NCBI GenBank assembly: GCA_021818995.1
Contig: JAKASP010000001.1
Span: 1 to 64,000, forward strand
Origin: Microcaldota archaeon
GTDB taxonomy: Archaea; Micrarchaeota; Micrarchaeia; Micrarchaeales; CABMGC01
Reading direction: 5' to 3'
Length of the DNA: 64,000 bases
The notes under the pieces: generated by a model
Told to the model about the DNA's origin: nothing
Databases searched by the model: none
Seen by the model: the letters and a program-made list of their open reading frames with translations, nothing else
Position numbers and translations under genes: made by a program
Shown here: positions 41,108 through 50,754 of the stretch, piece by piece
How positions within the stretch are numbered: the stretch's first letter is position 1
Layout of the letters: each line of letters starts with the position of its first letter

Positions 41108-41643
41108 AAGCGCAATTCTGGTCTTTTGACGTTATCTTCGCGATGATAGTATTCGGCTCAGCGTTGATACTACTCACTTTCGTCTGGGTCAACGTGAGCA
41201 GCCAGTACGACACAGCCTACAGCTTTGGTCTGCAGACGATGCAGGCGCAGCTCCAGAGCCTCCAGTCAAGGCTACTGCTACAGGGTGTGCCGGCAAACTG
41301 GGCCTCGGTTGTCAACGTGACGAACACTAGCACATGGACCGGCGTAAGCGTGGGCCTCGGAACCGGCTTCGGGAATCGGCTGTCGCTCAGCAAGATATCA
41401 ACGCTGGCCGCGATGAGCAACTACAACCCCGGCGCATACCAAGCAACCAAGTCGCTGCTGGGCGTGGGCTACGATTATTACATAGCGATAAACAACAGCA
41501 ACTCGACGATAACCATGGGCCTATATCCATACACACGCAACCCGTATGCAATACAGGTAGCGAGGCAGTCCGCCGTGCTGAACGGTATGCCGGTGAGCGT
41601 CCAGATAATACTCTGGACCAACAAGAGCTTCGGTGTTAGTTAA
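41104..41643 (+). CDS. Small pilin-like anchored protein
   Basis: A 179-residue protein. MKAQFWSFDVIFAMIVFGSAL gives a short head and a hydrophobic helix like its neighbours, although the Gln-Ser-X-X-Glu motif is not complete. The outside part (Ser/Thr/Asn rich, NVTNTSTWTGVSVGLGTGFGN) has several sequons. It overlaps the adhesin stop by 4 bases and its own stop overlaps the next ATG, so the locus is one translation unit. Confidence 0.7.
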   Translation: MKAQFWSFDVIFAMIVFGSALILLTFVWVNVSSQYDTAYSFGLQTMQAQLQSLQSRLLLQGVPANWASVVNVTNTSTWTGVSVGLGTGFGNRLSLSKISTLAAMSNYNPGAYQATKSLLGVGYDYYIAINNSNSTITMGLYPYTRNPYAIQVARQSAVLNGMPVSVQIILWTNKSFGVS

Positions 41644-43814
41644 TGAAAGCAGTAGTCTTCACCATGGACGCTATCTTCTCGCTAGTCATAACAGTGGTCG
41701 GCATCTCCCTGCTCCTCTTCTTCCAGTACTATGCGCAGGCACCGTACAGCCTGCACTATTCCAACGCGCAGGCAATCTTCACGAACCTCGCCTCGACAAG
41801 CGTGGACTCGGTGCGTAACGGCAGCGCGATCGCGAAGTCGCTCTCCAACCAGTACATGGGAGCGAACGAAACGTGGCCTATGTTCATGGGCGGCCAGTTC
41901 TCTAACAGCAGCAACCCAATCGGACCCCTGTATCCGATACTTGCGTACAGCTTCAACCCAGCGAATACGATAACAACAGGCATAGTTGCGGGCTACGGCA
42001 ACATCTATTTTGCCGCTAACTCGATACTCTATGCGGTCAACGCCACTACTAACAGGACCGCTTGGACTACGAACACTGTGTCGAACGTGGTCAGCAGCCC
42101 CGCGCTTTACTACGGCACGATCTTCTACGCCAACGCGACGAACCTCACAGCAGCTAACGCGAACACGAATAGCATACTCTGGACCACGAATTCGATAAAG
42201 AGCGTATCTCTCACCACGCCGCTGCTTGTGTACGACAATCTCGTGTTCTTCGGGAGCAGCGACAACAAGATAAACGCGTTCTTCGCGAACAACGGGACAA
42301 ACGCCTGGTCTAAGAGCATAGGCGCGGTGCCAGTTTCGATAGCGATCGCTGGTGGTAGCCTTGCTATAAAGACAAGCACAAATGTGGTTTACGTAGCTGC
42401 ATATTCAGGAGCGTTGGCACCGGTGCCGGTTACAAGCGTAACATACTCTTCTGGCATAGCGCCAACAACGCCCGCCTATGGGGCAAACGCATTGTATATG
42501 GGCAACGGCGCGACAGCGAACGCAATGTATACGAACGGCACCGTGGTGCCTGGCTTCCCGCTCGGCGAGGCGTCGACAATCTCCGGGGTCGCCACCTACA
42601 AGAACTACACAGCGTACCAAACCGGCAGCACTGTTACCATAATTTCACCGACAGGAGGCACAGGTTGGTTGGCTTCGGTGCCTTCATATTTTGGGGTGAA
42701 TGTGGTAAACGCAACTCCCTTGATCTCCGGATCAATGGTATACACGCTCTGGACGAACGGACTTGCGGCCGAGAACCTGACAAGCGGATCGCTGCAGTGG
42801 TTCGCGCGCGTCTCCGGCGCGCCCTCATACTCATACATGACGCTGGCCTACGGCAGGATCTACATTGAGGTCAACAACCGCATCTACGCCTATGGCTCTT
42901 GCTACTCGCCGGTGCACGCGACGCTGTTATACGCGGTGGCAACTATGTCGTACAATGGACAGGGCGGATGCGAGACCGCTCTGCTGAACAGCGTATACCC
43001 GTCTGCAAACTACACGCTATTCGCAAATTCGCCGTCTACGAACACGATCGAAGCTGCAAGCTTCAACGGTGCGAAGGGATACTCGATTGCGAGGAACCTT
43101 GGAGTGCTGAACACATCATACATGAGCGTCTCGTTCTGGGTCAACATCAGCGCGTACGACCCAAGCGGGGACAGGCTCGTTAATTATGGGGACAACGGCG
43201 GCTGCCTTGCGCCGACCACTGATTGCGGGTGGTTCGTCTACCTCGGCAGCACCGGCGCCATACAGTTCGCGATAATGGCGAACGGAATGGAGACCAACGC
43301 GAACGGGCCTACGCTCAGCCTGAACAAGTGGTACATGATAACGGGAACGTACAACGGGACTAGCGTCGACGTGTATGTCAATGCAAACACGCCCTCCACT
43401 ACCAGCTTCACGGGCGCGATCTCACCGGCAAGCACGAACATCAATCTGACCATAGGGGCCGGAAGGCCGAGCGATTCGAGATACTTCACGGGCAACATTG
43501 CAAACGTGCAGCTCTACAGCCAGTCGCTCGGAGTGCAGCAGATAGCCGCGCTATACAGGGGAGGGGCTGCAGGGGTACCGGTAAAGGGCTACGGCCTGGT
43601 GTCGTGGTATCCGCTTGCTGGAGACACGAACGATTACGCTGGCTTCAACACCGGTTTCGCGGTTGGCAGCATGAAGTTCATAACCAAGACGTACACCTCG
43701 CCTGCGTTCTCCAACGCTTACGAGGTGTCGAGAGCGAGCACGCTGCTGCCTGTGCTAAACTACACGAGCGGAGCCAGCAACACGATAAGCGTTGGCATAT
43801 ATTCATGGGGATGA
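41643..43814 (+). CDS. Anchored beta-propeller and LamG surface protein
   Basis: A 723-residue protein. An N-terminal helix (about residues 8-28) follows MKAVVFTMDAIF. Residues about 100-425 hold PQQ/BamB-like propeller repeats (GYGNIYFAANSILYAVNATTNRTAWTTN is one repeat; others are LLVYDNLVFFGSSDNKINAFFA and LAYGRIYIEVNNRIYAYG). A LamG-like domain occupies about 470-650 (KWYMITGTYNGTSVDVYVN). The propeller may mediate protein binding, the LamG domain sugar binding. It belongs to the same adhesin series. Confidence 0.8.
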   Translation: MKAVVFTMDAIFSLVITVVGISLLLFFQYYAQAPYSLHYSNAQAIFTNLASTSVDSVRNGSAIAKSLSNQYMGANETWPMFMGGQFSNSSNPIGPLYPILAYSFNPANTITTGIVAGYGNIYFAANSILYAVNATTNRTAWTTNTVSNVVSSPALYYGTIFYANATNLTAANANTNSILWTTNSIKSVSLTTPLLVYDNLVFFGSSDNKINAFFANNGTNAWSKSIGAVPVSIAIAGGSLAIKTSTNVVYVAAYSGALAPVPVTSVTYSSGIAPTTPAYGANALYMGNGATANAMYTNGTVVPGFPLGEASTISGVATYKNYTAYQTGSTVTIISPTGGTGWLASVPSYFGVNVVNATPLISGSMVYTLWTNGLAAENLTSGSLQWFARVSGAPSYSYMTLAYGRIYIEVNNRIYAYGSCYSPVHATLLYAVATMSYNGQGGCETALLNSVYPSANYTLFANSPSTNTIEAASFNGAKGYSIARNLGVLNTSYMSVSFWVNISAYDPSGDRLVNYGDNGGCLAPTTDCGWFVYLGSTGAIQFAIMANGMETNANGPTLSLNKWYMITGTYNGTSVDVYVNANTPSTTSFTGAISPASTNINLTIGAGRPSDSRYFTGNIANVQLYSQSLGVQQIAALYRGGAAGVPVKGYGLVSWYPLAGDTNDYAGFNTGFAVGSMKFITKTYTSPAFSNAYEVSRASTLLPVLNYTSGASNTISVGIYSWG

Positions 43815-43818
43815 ATGC

Positions 43819-46425
43819 ATGAGGTTCGGAAACAGCAAAGGGCAACTGATGACGCTCATTATGCTAGTCGTATTCATACTCATGCTTGCGGAGCTATTCG
43901 CCTTCGCGCTCCTAAACATAAGCTCCAACAGCATAGCGCAATCGCTGACGGTCAGCTCCTCGTCCGCGAACTACGGCAGCCTGTTCAAGCTGAGCGCGAA
44001 CAACTTTGCGTCAGCGAGCCTCAGCAGGGCGATATCTACGCTAGCGACCTACGAGTCGACGCCGGCATACAGGAAGGCGAACCTCATCTCGAACACCAGC
44101 CAATATCTCTCGTACCTTGTCACAAACGGCGTGCTTCCTAACGACACATCTGGCTACCCGCAGAATGCGATGGGGAACCTCACGCTCAAGCTGTACAATC
44201 TTTCTGTTGCGAACGTCATCGGGTTCGTGGCGCAGTCTGTTGCAGTGAACGAGACGCAGCCGATCATATTCCAGACGGACCCGTACCACGTGCGCGCCTC
44301 ATACATAGAGAACATCGCGGTCAACTCTTCCGGGAACAACTACATGTACACAATACCTGTAAACGTTTCCGTGCCACTGAACGGAACGCCAGACCTGTTC
44401 TACGCGCAGCAGGGCATCACGAGCCAGATCAGGTTCGCGAACATCGGCAACCTGACCTCGGTTGTTGGGGGAGCTACCGCTTATTCCGGAAACGCGCTCA
44501 CCTACTCCTACGGCACTGTCTACTGGCTCTCGAGCAGCGCGAGCAGCGGGGCAACATGCGCGCAGGTGCCCGCAGGATTATCTGCGGCTTCGGCAAGCGG
44601 GAACATAATACTCGCGACGTACAACGCGATAGGTCTCGAGACCTGCGAGAACAACTACGCCGGGCTCATAGCCTATATTGCGCCCACAACGCTTCCGACC
44701 GTGCCGTACCTCATATATCCCAGCTCCTCTAACCTGCTCAGGTACATGCCTTCGGGCATGAAAGTACTCCTCTACGGCCCCGCGCTCGAGACGCTGAACA
44801 TCGAGGCGCTGAGGAGCGCTGTGACGAACGGCTACTACTTCTCCTCCCCGTTCGCATCCTCATACCTCGACAGGGCCGATGGCAACTTCAACAACCAGTC
44901 GCTCAACGGCATTTTCACGTTCTCAAACTACAACACCCAGGCGGCTGTGTTCAACGGCGGGAGCACCTACGCGTATGCCAACGCCCTGCTCGTCAACACT
45001 GCTGCAGGAGGGTACAACACGGTCTCGTTCTGGATGGACTGGAACGGCATAACGAACGTTGTTCCTTTCACATTCTCCAACCCATATCAGCTGTACCTCG
45101 ATACCGCCACATGCTTCGGGTTCAACACGGACCACAGCGATGCCTACGGGATTAACCCGACCGGCCTCTCAGGCAACTGGGTCTTCGTCACGGCTGTCTT
45201 CTACAACGGCGGAATAACCGGCAACTCGCTGATATACATCAACGGCAACCTGCAGCCTGAGACGCAGTGCGCTGGGAGCGCGAACAGCGGAACAGCATCC
45301 ACGGCAGTGCATCTAGGAACGAACGATGGGATAGGCGGGTATTATTTCGGAGGCGACCTGGCCAACGTGCAGATATACAACACGTCGCTCACTCCTCCGC
45401 AGGTGCAGAAACTCTACCAAGAGGGCATATCCGCGGTTCCGCTCTCCAACAACGCGCTGGTCAGCTGGTGGCCCCTCAACGGCAACGCCAATGACTACAG
45501 CGGGCACAGCAGCGGGAACGCGGCACTCCACAACGGCATCTTCTTCTCCCTGCTGCCGTATTACAACAGGGACAGCATCCTCAATGTCCCGGTATCCACA
45601 TCACTCTCGGCCATACCCGGAGTGCTGTCGTGCACAACAATGAACGGCTGCAGTTCGACCAAGCTCCCGAACCTCTTCCTCGGGTCGATGCCTTTGGAGA
45701 CGCAAGCCGTACAGGGCGAGGCGATGTTCAACGGCAGGAACGGCTACATAGAATCCAAGGGCACGCTACCCGCGCTCGGGACTGCGACGATACTCTGGTG
45801 GACCAACGTCAACTCCGTGCTCGGTTCCGGCGCCGGAGTCGGACCATCTGCATGCCAGATATACGAGCCTGGAGCGACAGGCTCCACTTTCGCGGTGCAG
45901 TTCGACCCGTGCACGTGCACCGGCTACACCACGTGCAGCTCAAACGCCGCAATCTCACCTCCGACAAAGACGTGGGTGATGGTCGCGTTCGTGATAAACG
46001 GCAACCTGATAAACTCGTACGCGTACTACGGCAACACGGTGCTGCAGAACAACGCGCTCATTGCCACGACAACGCTTACAATTCCGTCTACGCACTTCTA
46101 CATCAGCAGCTACGCCGGCAGTGCAATCTACAACCACTTCAGCGGCGGAGTGCTTAATGTGCAACTCTACAACACGCCGCTTACCATAAGCCAGATAGGC
46201 TCGCAGTACCGTCTCGGCGCATATGGTCTGCCCCTGACAGCCAACCTGATAGGCTGGTGGCCGCTCAGCGGGGACCCCCGCGATTACAGCGGGAACGGAT
46301 ATAACGGCATGGCGGTCAACGTCACGTTCCCATACTTCTCCGGCGTGAACACCGATCCGGGAATATCGTCTCTGCCAGCGTTCGCGAACGAGTGGCAAGC
46401 TCTCGGACTGACGGCGCCGCAGTAG
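43819..46425 (+). CDS. Pilin-like surface protein with two LamG-like domains
   Basis: An 868-residue protein beginning MRFGNSKGQLMTLIMLVVFI, a basic head plus hydrophobic helix. The next 330 residues have no named fold. LamG-like domains follow near 365-560 and 610-790 (NWVFVTAVFYNGGITGNSLIYING; KTWVMVAFVINGNLI), each with the WWPL...DYSG linker seen in the giant adhesin. The ATG at 43819 is preferred to one nine codons upstream that lies in the previous gene. It ends 12 bases from the convergent pilus assembly operon. Confidence 0.8.
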   Translation: MRFGNSKGQLMTLIMLVVFILMLAELFAFALLNISSNSIAQSLTVSSSSANYGSLFKLSANNFASASLSRAISTLATYESTPAYRKANLISNTSQYLSYLVTNGVLPNDTSGYPQNAMGNLTLKLYNLSVANVIGFVAQSVAVNETQPIIFQTDPYHVRASYIENIAVNSSGNNYMYTIPVNVSVPLNGTPDLFYAQQGITSQIRFANIGNLTSVVGGATAYSGNALTYSYGTVYWLSSSASSGATCAQVPAGLSAASASGNIILATYNAIGLETCENNYAGLIAYIAPTTLPTVPYLIYPSSSNLLRYMPSGMKVLLYGPALETLNIEALRSAVTNGYYFSSPFASSYLDRADGNFNNQSLNGIFTFSNYNTQAAVFNGGSTYAYANALLVNTAAGGYNTVSFWMDWNGITNVVPFTFSNPYQLYLDTATCFGFNTDHSDAYGINPTGLSGNWVFVTAVFYNGGITGNSLIYINGNLQPETQCAGSANSGTASTAVHLGTNDGIGGYYFGGDLANVQIYNTSLTPPQVQKLYQEGISAVPLSNNALVSWWPLNGNANDYSGHSSGNAALHNGIFFSLLPYYNRDSILNVPVSTSLSAIPGVLSCTTMNGCSSTKLPNLFLGSMPLETQAVQGEAMFNGRNGYIESKGTLPALGTATILWWTNVNSVLGSGAGVGPSACQIYEPGATGSTFAVQFDPCTCTGYTTCSSNAAISPPTKTWVMVAFVINGNLINSYAYYGNTVLQNNALIATTTLTIPSTHFYISSYAGSAIYNHFSGGVLNVQLYNTPLTISQIGSQYRLGAYGLPLTANLIGWWPLSGDPRDYSGNGYNGMAVNVTFPYFSGVNTDPGISSLPAFANEWQALGLTAPQ

Positions 46426-46437
46426 CGCGGGCATGGT

Positions 46438-47430
46438 TCACACTCCGCTTATGCTGGTGAATATACCGCCTATTAGCGACGAGACCACGAAGAAGACCCC
46501 GAGCCCGACTAGCAGGAATGCGGGCAGATACCGTAACCCTTTGAGCACCGAGCCCGTAGATATAGCCGACACTATGAACGCACCGAAGCCGCAGATAAGT
46601 ATAACGCTTGCAAGAGCGAAGTTGTGATATGCTTCTACCGTTATCTTCGGAGGGCTCGGCCTCAGGAAGGAGACGCCGGCTGTAGGCAGGCCTCCGGGGT
46701 TCTGTTTGAGTATTCCGGCCCAGACCGTATCCGTAACCCCGATCATCTGCGATGTGAGCGCGTAGAGCACCGGGGCCCCGATAAGCGCCGCGAATGCTAT
46801 GAATATTGTATACATGAACAATTGTCCCGATATCTCCCTCTGGACCATGTGCTGGTTTCGTATGTCCTTCGCTATCTGGTTGAGAAGGTCGGTCATGCCT
46901 CCACCGTACTGTATGCCCTCGGTCATCATGCGTATCGTGTGCTGCAGCTGTAGCGACCTGTACCTCTTGCCGAGGTCGACCAGCGCCTGCTGGAGCGTCG
47001 TTCCGCTGTACAGCTCCTTGTTCATCTCCTTGACGTCCTCGCTGAAGAACCCGAATTCTGGCCTCGCGGCGAGCACCATCGACTTGTCAAGTGCTATTCC
47101 GCTTCGCACGTTCGCAGATGCGAGCTGCAGGTAGTCCGGGAGAAGGTCCTCAACGAACGTCTTTCTCTGCTCGATCTTGAACTCGAGCAGGCCGTAGATC
47201 ACGACCTCGAAGATCGCCGCGGAGATTATGCCAGCAAGAGCGGATATCTCGACGTTTATTCCTGCGCCGAGTGTGAGCGCGAACGGGATCACTATGAAGA
47301 GTCCGAGACCGCCAACTATCAGGATCTGCAGGAACTTGTTTATGTTCATCTTCACGCCTGCGAGCTGGAGCTCGCGGGCGAGCAGGTTTACGACGCTCCT
47401 TGATATCAGTCTCTCGTATTCTATCTTCAT
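46438..47430 (-). CDS. Type IV pilus platform protein, T2SSF domain (second copy)
   Basis: A 330-residue membrane protein. The T2SSF cytoplasmic domain is recognisable in EDLLPDYLQLASANVRSGIAL and TEGIQYGGGMTDLLNQIA. Membrane helices flank it (about 35-80, 205-230, 275-320). In archaeal pili with two such proteins they form the inner-membrane platform above the ATPase. It follows the other T2SSF gene after 4 bases and ends the operon. Confidence 0.85.
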   Translation of the reverse strand: MKIEYERLISRSVVNLLARELQLAGVKMNINKFLQILIVGGLGLFIVIPFALTLGAGINVEISALAGIISAAIFEVVIYGLLEFKIEQRKTFVEDLLPDYLQLASANVRSGIALDKSMVLAARPEFGFFSEDVKEMNKELYSGTTLQQALVDLGKRYRSLQLQHTIRMMTEGIQYGGGMTDLLNQIAKDIRNQHMVQREISGQLFMYTIFIAFAALIGAPVLYALTSQMIGVTDTVWAGILKQNPGGLPTAGVSFLRPSPPKITVEAYHNFALASVILICGFGAFIVSAISTGSVLKGLRYLPAFLLVGLGVFFVVSSLIGGIFTSISGV

Positions 47431-47434
47431 GAAC

Positions 47435-48595
47435 TCACATGGCGAAAGTTGGCCTCGATGACCTCATTATGTTAAGGAATATGACCTGCAGGAAGAAGAT
47501 GCCTATGACCGCGAAGAGCAGCGTGTTCTCATCAACTGTGAAGAGGTTGATGAACGTGGTGAGTATGGCCGCTACCGCTATCCCCATGCTCGGGAAGATC
47601 ACCCCGAAAAGCATGTAGAACATGGCGAGCGCGTTTAGCCTCTGCCCATACCTCCTCAACTCTATCACACGCTCCTGCTCGACCTCGTCGACAACACCCT
47701 GGAGCGCGCTGACCACGTCGGCGCCTGCCTTCAGGCTGACAGTCGCCTGAAGCATTATCCTCTTGAACGTCTTTGACTGCGACCTGTTGCTGACCTCGTC
47801 GAGCGCCTGCTCTATCGGAGTGCCCAGCTGCACCAGCTCCACGACCTTGGCGAACTCCAGGCTCGCGGCGCCGTAGCCGGTGCTGACAGCGGTGATCGCG
47901 TTGAAGAGCGGCATTCCGGATCGCATGCTTATGACAAGGTCCCTGGCTGCGAAGAGTATGTCCTTCTCTATGTCCTTGCCCAGCACCTTGCTCCTGTCAA
48001 GCGGGTATCGTATGAACCTATTGAATAGGCCGAAGTAGCACGCGGCTCCGAGGACAATCGCGAGGATGGGAGTCAGGCCGTAGATGATCAGAAGGGCGCC
48101 CACAGATACCATGATTACCGCGCTTATCGCTACCGAGTAGATGAACATCTTCCTGACGAACTCGTAGGGGCTCTCCTTTATGTTCTGCGCCCTGAGCGCG
48201 GCCTCGAGATCCTTGTGCATGCCTGCTACGCTCATCAGGTAGAGCTGGAGCTGGTTGGGCCTGCCCTGCGGATGCTGGAGTTTTGTCGAGACCTGCTGAC
48301 GCATCTGCGAGGAACTCGGAATCTCTTGTTTCTCAGCCTTGGGTCTCGGCTTCATGAAGCTCGGAATGGATATCGGCTTGCGCGGCTGCTGCTCAATCTC
48401 CATTCCAAATCTGGGCTGGGGTTGGGGCTGCGGTTTGGGCTGCTGCTTGGTCTGCGGCTGCGGCGGCTGCCCGCTGTCAGAGTATATCGGCTTTGACTTT
48501 ATCTTGAAAAAAAGGAACTTTTTGGGTTTGGTGAAGCCTACAAGCGGGCCTTTGCTCTCTTCCTTATCATCCTTCTTCTTGCCGAACAACGCCAT
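47435..48595 (-). CDS. Type IV pilus platform protein, T2SSF domain (first copy)
   Basis: A 386-residue protein. A long cytoplasmic N-terminus is rich in Pro and Gln (QPKPQPQPQPRF). Then come the first helices (about 150-190), a T2SSF domain (KDILFAARDLVISMRSGMPLFNAI; SLKAGADVVSALQGVVDEVEQE) and final helices. The Pro/Gln stretch may be a flexible tether to the ATPase or coiled-coil partners. It stands between the coiled-coil gene and the second T2SSF gene. Confidence 0.85.
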   Translation of the reverse strand: MALFGKKKDDKEESKGPLVGFTKPKKFLFFKIKSKPIYSDSGQPPQPQTKQQPKPQPQPQPRFGMEIEQQPRKPISIPSFMKPRPKAEKQEIPSSSQMRQQVSTKLQHPQGRPNQLQLYLMSVAGMHKDLEAALRAQNIKESPYEFVRKMFIYSVAISAVIMVSVGALLIIYGLTPILAIVLGAACYFGLFNRFIRYPLDRSKVLGKDIEKDILFAARDLVISMRSGMPLFNAITAVSTGYGAASLEFAKVVELVQLGTPIEQALDEVSNRSQSKTFKRIMLQATVSLKAGADVVSALQGVVDEVEQERVIELRRYGQRLNALAMFYMLFGVIFPSMGIAVAAILTTFINLFTVDENTLLFAVIGIFFLQVIFLNIMRSSRPTFAM

Positions 48596-48612
48596 TGGAC
48601 CACGCAGGCTGC

Positions 48613-49227
48613 TTACTTGATATTCAGTCTGCCTTTTATCTCTTTAATTCTTTGGTTTCTCATGAGGACGAGTTCGCGCTGGTCCGCGCTCATCCTGCTC
48701 GTGTCCTCCCGCGCGGATATCTGCGACATCCCCTTTATCTCGTCGACTATTATGCCGAGCTGCTCGTCGTTGAAGACGTTCTCGTTGAGCCCTTCCTTTA
48801 TCTTCTCAAGGTCCGAGAGCTGGTCCTGCACCGAAAGCTTCGGCATCACCAGCTCTGCCTCCTTCGCCTGTTCCATCTTGGTCGAGACGCTTTCGGCAAG
48901 TTCCTTTCCGGCGCCGCCCACCATGCTCCTGAGCCTCGATGCTGCGCTCACCGTCTCTCTGGTGACCTCGCGCTTCGGCACGCGGACCTGCACCTGAGCC
49001 TGCGCCTGCGGTCTCGGCTGCTGAGGCGCTGCGGGAACCGTCTCGGTTCTCCGCACCTCGCCCCTCTCGAGAATCCGGTCGGCTTCGGCGTACTTGAGGG
49101 TCTTCACCTCCAGCCTGTTGGCAAAGACATCGCCAACGTCTATCGTGGCCTGCTCACCCACGTTCGAGGCCTCCATCGAGTCCACGAGCGACGCAGCACT
49201 TTCGTAATCTGAATAGGAATCCAACAA
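48613..49227 (-). CDS. Pilus operon coiled-coil protein
   Basis: A 204-residue soluble protein with a Pro/Gln-rich linker (PQQPRPQAQAQVQV) and helical segments (SVQDQLSDLEKIKEGLNENVF; ADQRELVLMRNQRIKEIKGRL). No known domain. Its position between the ATPase and the platform genes suggests an assembly factor. The start is TTG with AGGTG just upstream. Confidence 0.65.
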   Translation of the reverse strand: MLDSYSDYESAASLVDSMEASNVGEQATIDVGDVFANRLEVKTLKYAEADRILERGEVRRTETVPAAPQQPRPQAQAQVQVRVPKREVTRETVSAASRLRSMVGGAGKELAESVSTKMEQAKEAELVMPKLSVQDQLSDLEKIKEGLNENVFNDEQLGIIVDEIKGMSQISAREDTSRMSADQRELVLMRNQRIKEIKGRLNIK

Positions 49228-49232
49228 AACAC

Positions 49233-50750
49233 CTACAACCTCTCCATCAGCTCCTTCGAGTACGGCTGGTTGCTCTCGACCATCTTGAGCACGCCATCGG
49301 GGCTCCTGTAGTAGCTCGAGACAACGTAACCCGCGGCATCGACGTCCACAACGTTGTTCTTGACCATCCAGTTGAGTACCTTCTTCTTGTCTTCGAGGTT
49401 ATTGGCTATCTCGCTCCTCTCGTAGCCTCCGTACAGGGATATCGTCTCGCTCATCCTCGCCAGCTCAGCTATCTGCGTGAATGCGTCGTTCCTGGTGTCC
49501 CACCTGTATATCACGTTGACGTCGCCGCTCCTGAGCATCTCCGAGAACTCGAGTACGCGCCTTATTCCGAGCCTCCTGTGCCTGAAGAGCGATATCACTC
49601 CTCCGAATGCGTTGAGCATGAGCTTCGGCACCTCGATTGGCGGGTTGGTCATACGCACTATAGTGTCCTGCGCGTTATCCGCGTGCACAGTGCCGTAGAC
49701 CGCGTGGCCTGTGTGTATTGCCTCGAAGAGCGTCTGCGCGTCGTCCTTGGTACGCACCTCTCCTACGAGCATCACGTCGGGCCTCTGCCTGAGCGCGTTG
49801 ATCATGAGGTTATAGAGAGACACTTCGCCCTTGCCCTCCGGGTTCGGCTGCCTTGTGAGCATGGGCACCCAGTGCAGGAAATTGGGAAGCGTGAGCTCGC
49901 GGTCCTGCTCTACAGAGATTATCCTATGCGTCGTTGGTATGAAGATGCTCATCGCGTTGAGGAAACTGGTCTTTCCGCTTGCGGTTCCTCCGGAGATGAG
50001 TATGCTGACCTCGTTCTCCACAGCCAGCCAGGTGAGCGCCGCGACATCGAGGTTTAGCGTTCCGTTGGCGATCATCGCGGTCATGGTCCACGGGTTCTTT
50101 CCGAACTTCCTTATCGTGATCGTGTTTCCTTTCTGCGATATCGGGTAGAGTGTCGCGTTGACTCGCGAGCCATCCGGAAGCTCGGCGTCCATGAGGGGCG
50201 AGAGGTTGCTTATCTGCCTGCCTATCCTCCTCCCTATCTGCTGCGCATCGTCGTAGATGACGTCCTCGCTCTGTATCAGCAGGTTGGTCTTGCACCACCC
50301 GAACTTCTTGTGGTAGACCCAGACCGGCTCCTTGGACGTATTCACTGCGATTTCCTCTAGGTTGTCGTCAGCCAGGGGTATCTCCAGGTCGCCCAGGCCG
50401 AGCATGAAGTTGACAACGTAAGCTATCAGCACCTTCTTCGTGTCCGGCGTGGAACCGGGCAGGTACCTGTCTATGATTATGTTCGCGGCCTCTATGTACT
50501 TCTGCGTAAGCTCGTCTACGTATTCCCTGTCCTCTATCCTCGACGGGTCTATGGGGACCATCGAGAGAAGCTCCTGCCTGAGCGAGATGAGTAGAACCTT
50601 GGTTGCGTCGCCGAGGCCAGGCACGGTCACCTCGTATATCGGTATGAAGCTGCCCTTGTCGGCTATGTTTATCTTTACCTTCAGCCCGTGGGCGTCGAGC
50701 TCGTAGGAAGCGTACTCCTTTCCTCCGTGTGTTGGTTGCGCATCCTGCAT
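49233..50750 (-). CDS. Type IV pilus assembly ATPase (PilB/FlaI/GspE family)
   Basis: A 505-residue motor. Walker A is GGTASGKT (residues 254-261). The Asp box and Walker B region (DVMLVGEVRTKDDAQTLFEAI) and the His box (HTGHAVYGTVHADN) follow. The N-terminal domain (about 80-240) matches the archaeal FlaI/PilB type. It powers pilin insertion and is the only such ATPase in the window. It lies between two coiled-coil genes in the operon. Confidence 0.92.
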   Translation of the reverse strand: MQDAQPTHGGKEYASYELDAHGLKVKINIADKGSFIPIYEVTVPGLGDATKVLLISLRQELLSMVPIDPSRIEDREYVDELTQKYIEAANIIIDRYLPGSTPDTKKVLIAYVVNFMLGLGDLEIPLADDNLEEIAVNTSKEPVWVYHKKFGWCKTNLLIQSEDVIYDDAQQIGRRIGRQISNLSPLMDAELPDGSRVNATLYPISQKGNTITIRKFGKNPWTMTAMIANGTLNLDVAALTWLAVENEVSILISGGTASGKTSFLNAMSIFIPTTHRIISVEQDRELTLPNFLHWVPMLTRQPNPEGKGEVSLYNLMINALRQRPDVMLVGEVRTKDDAQTLFEAIHTGHAVYGTVHADNAQDTIVRMTNPPIEVPKLMLNAFGGVISLFRHRRLGIRRVLEFSEMLRSGDVNVIYRWDTRNDAFTQIAELARMSETISLYGGYERSEIANNLEDKKKVLNWMVKNNVVDVDAAGYVVSSYYRSPDGVLKMVESNQPYSKELMERL

Positions 50751-50754
50751 CTGT

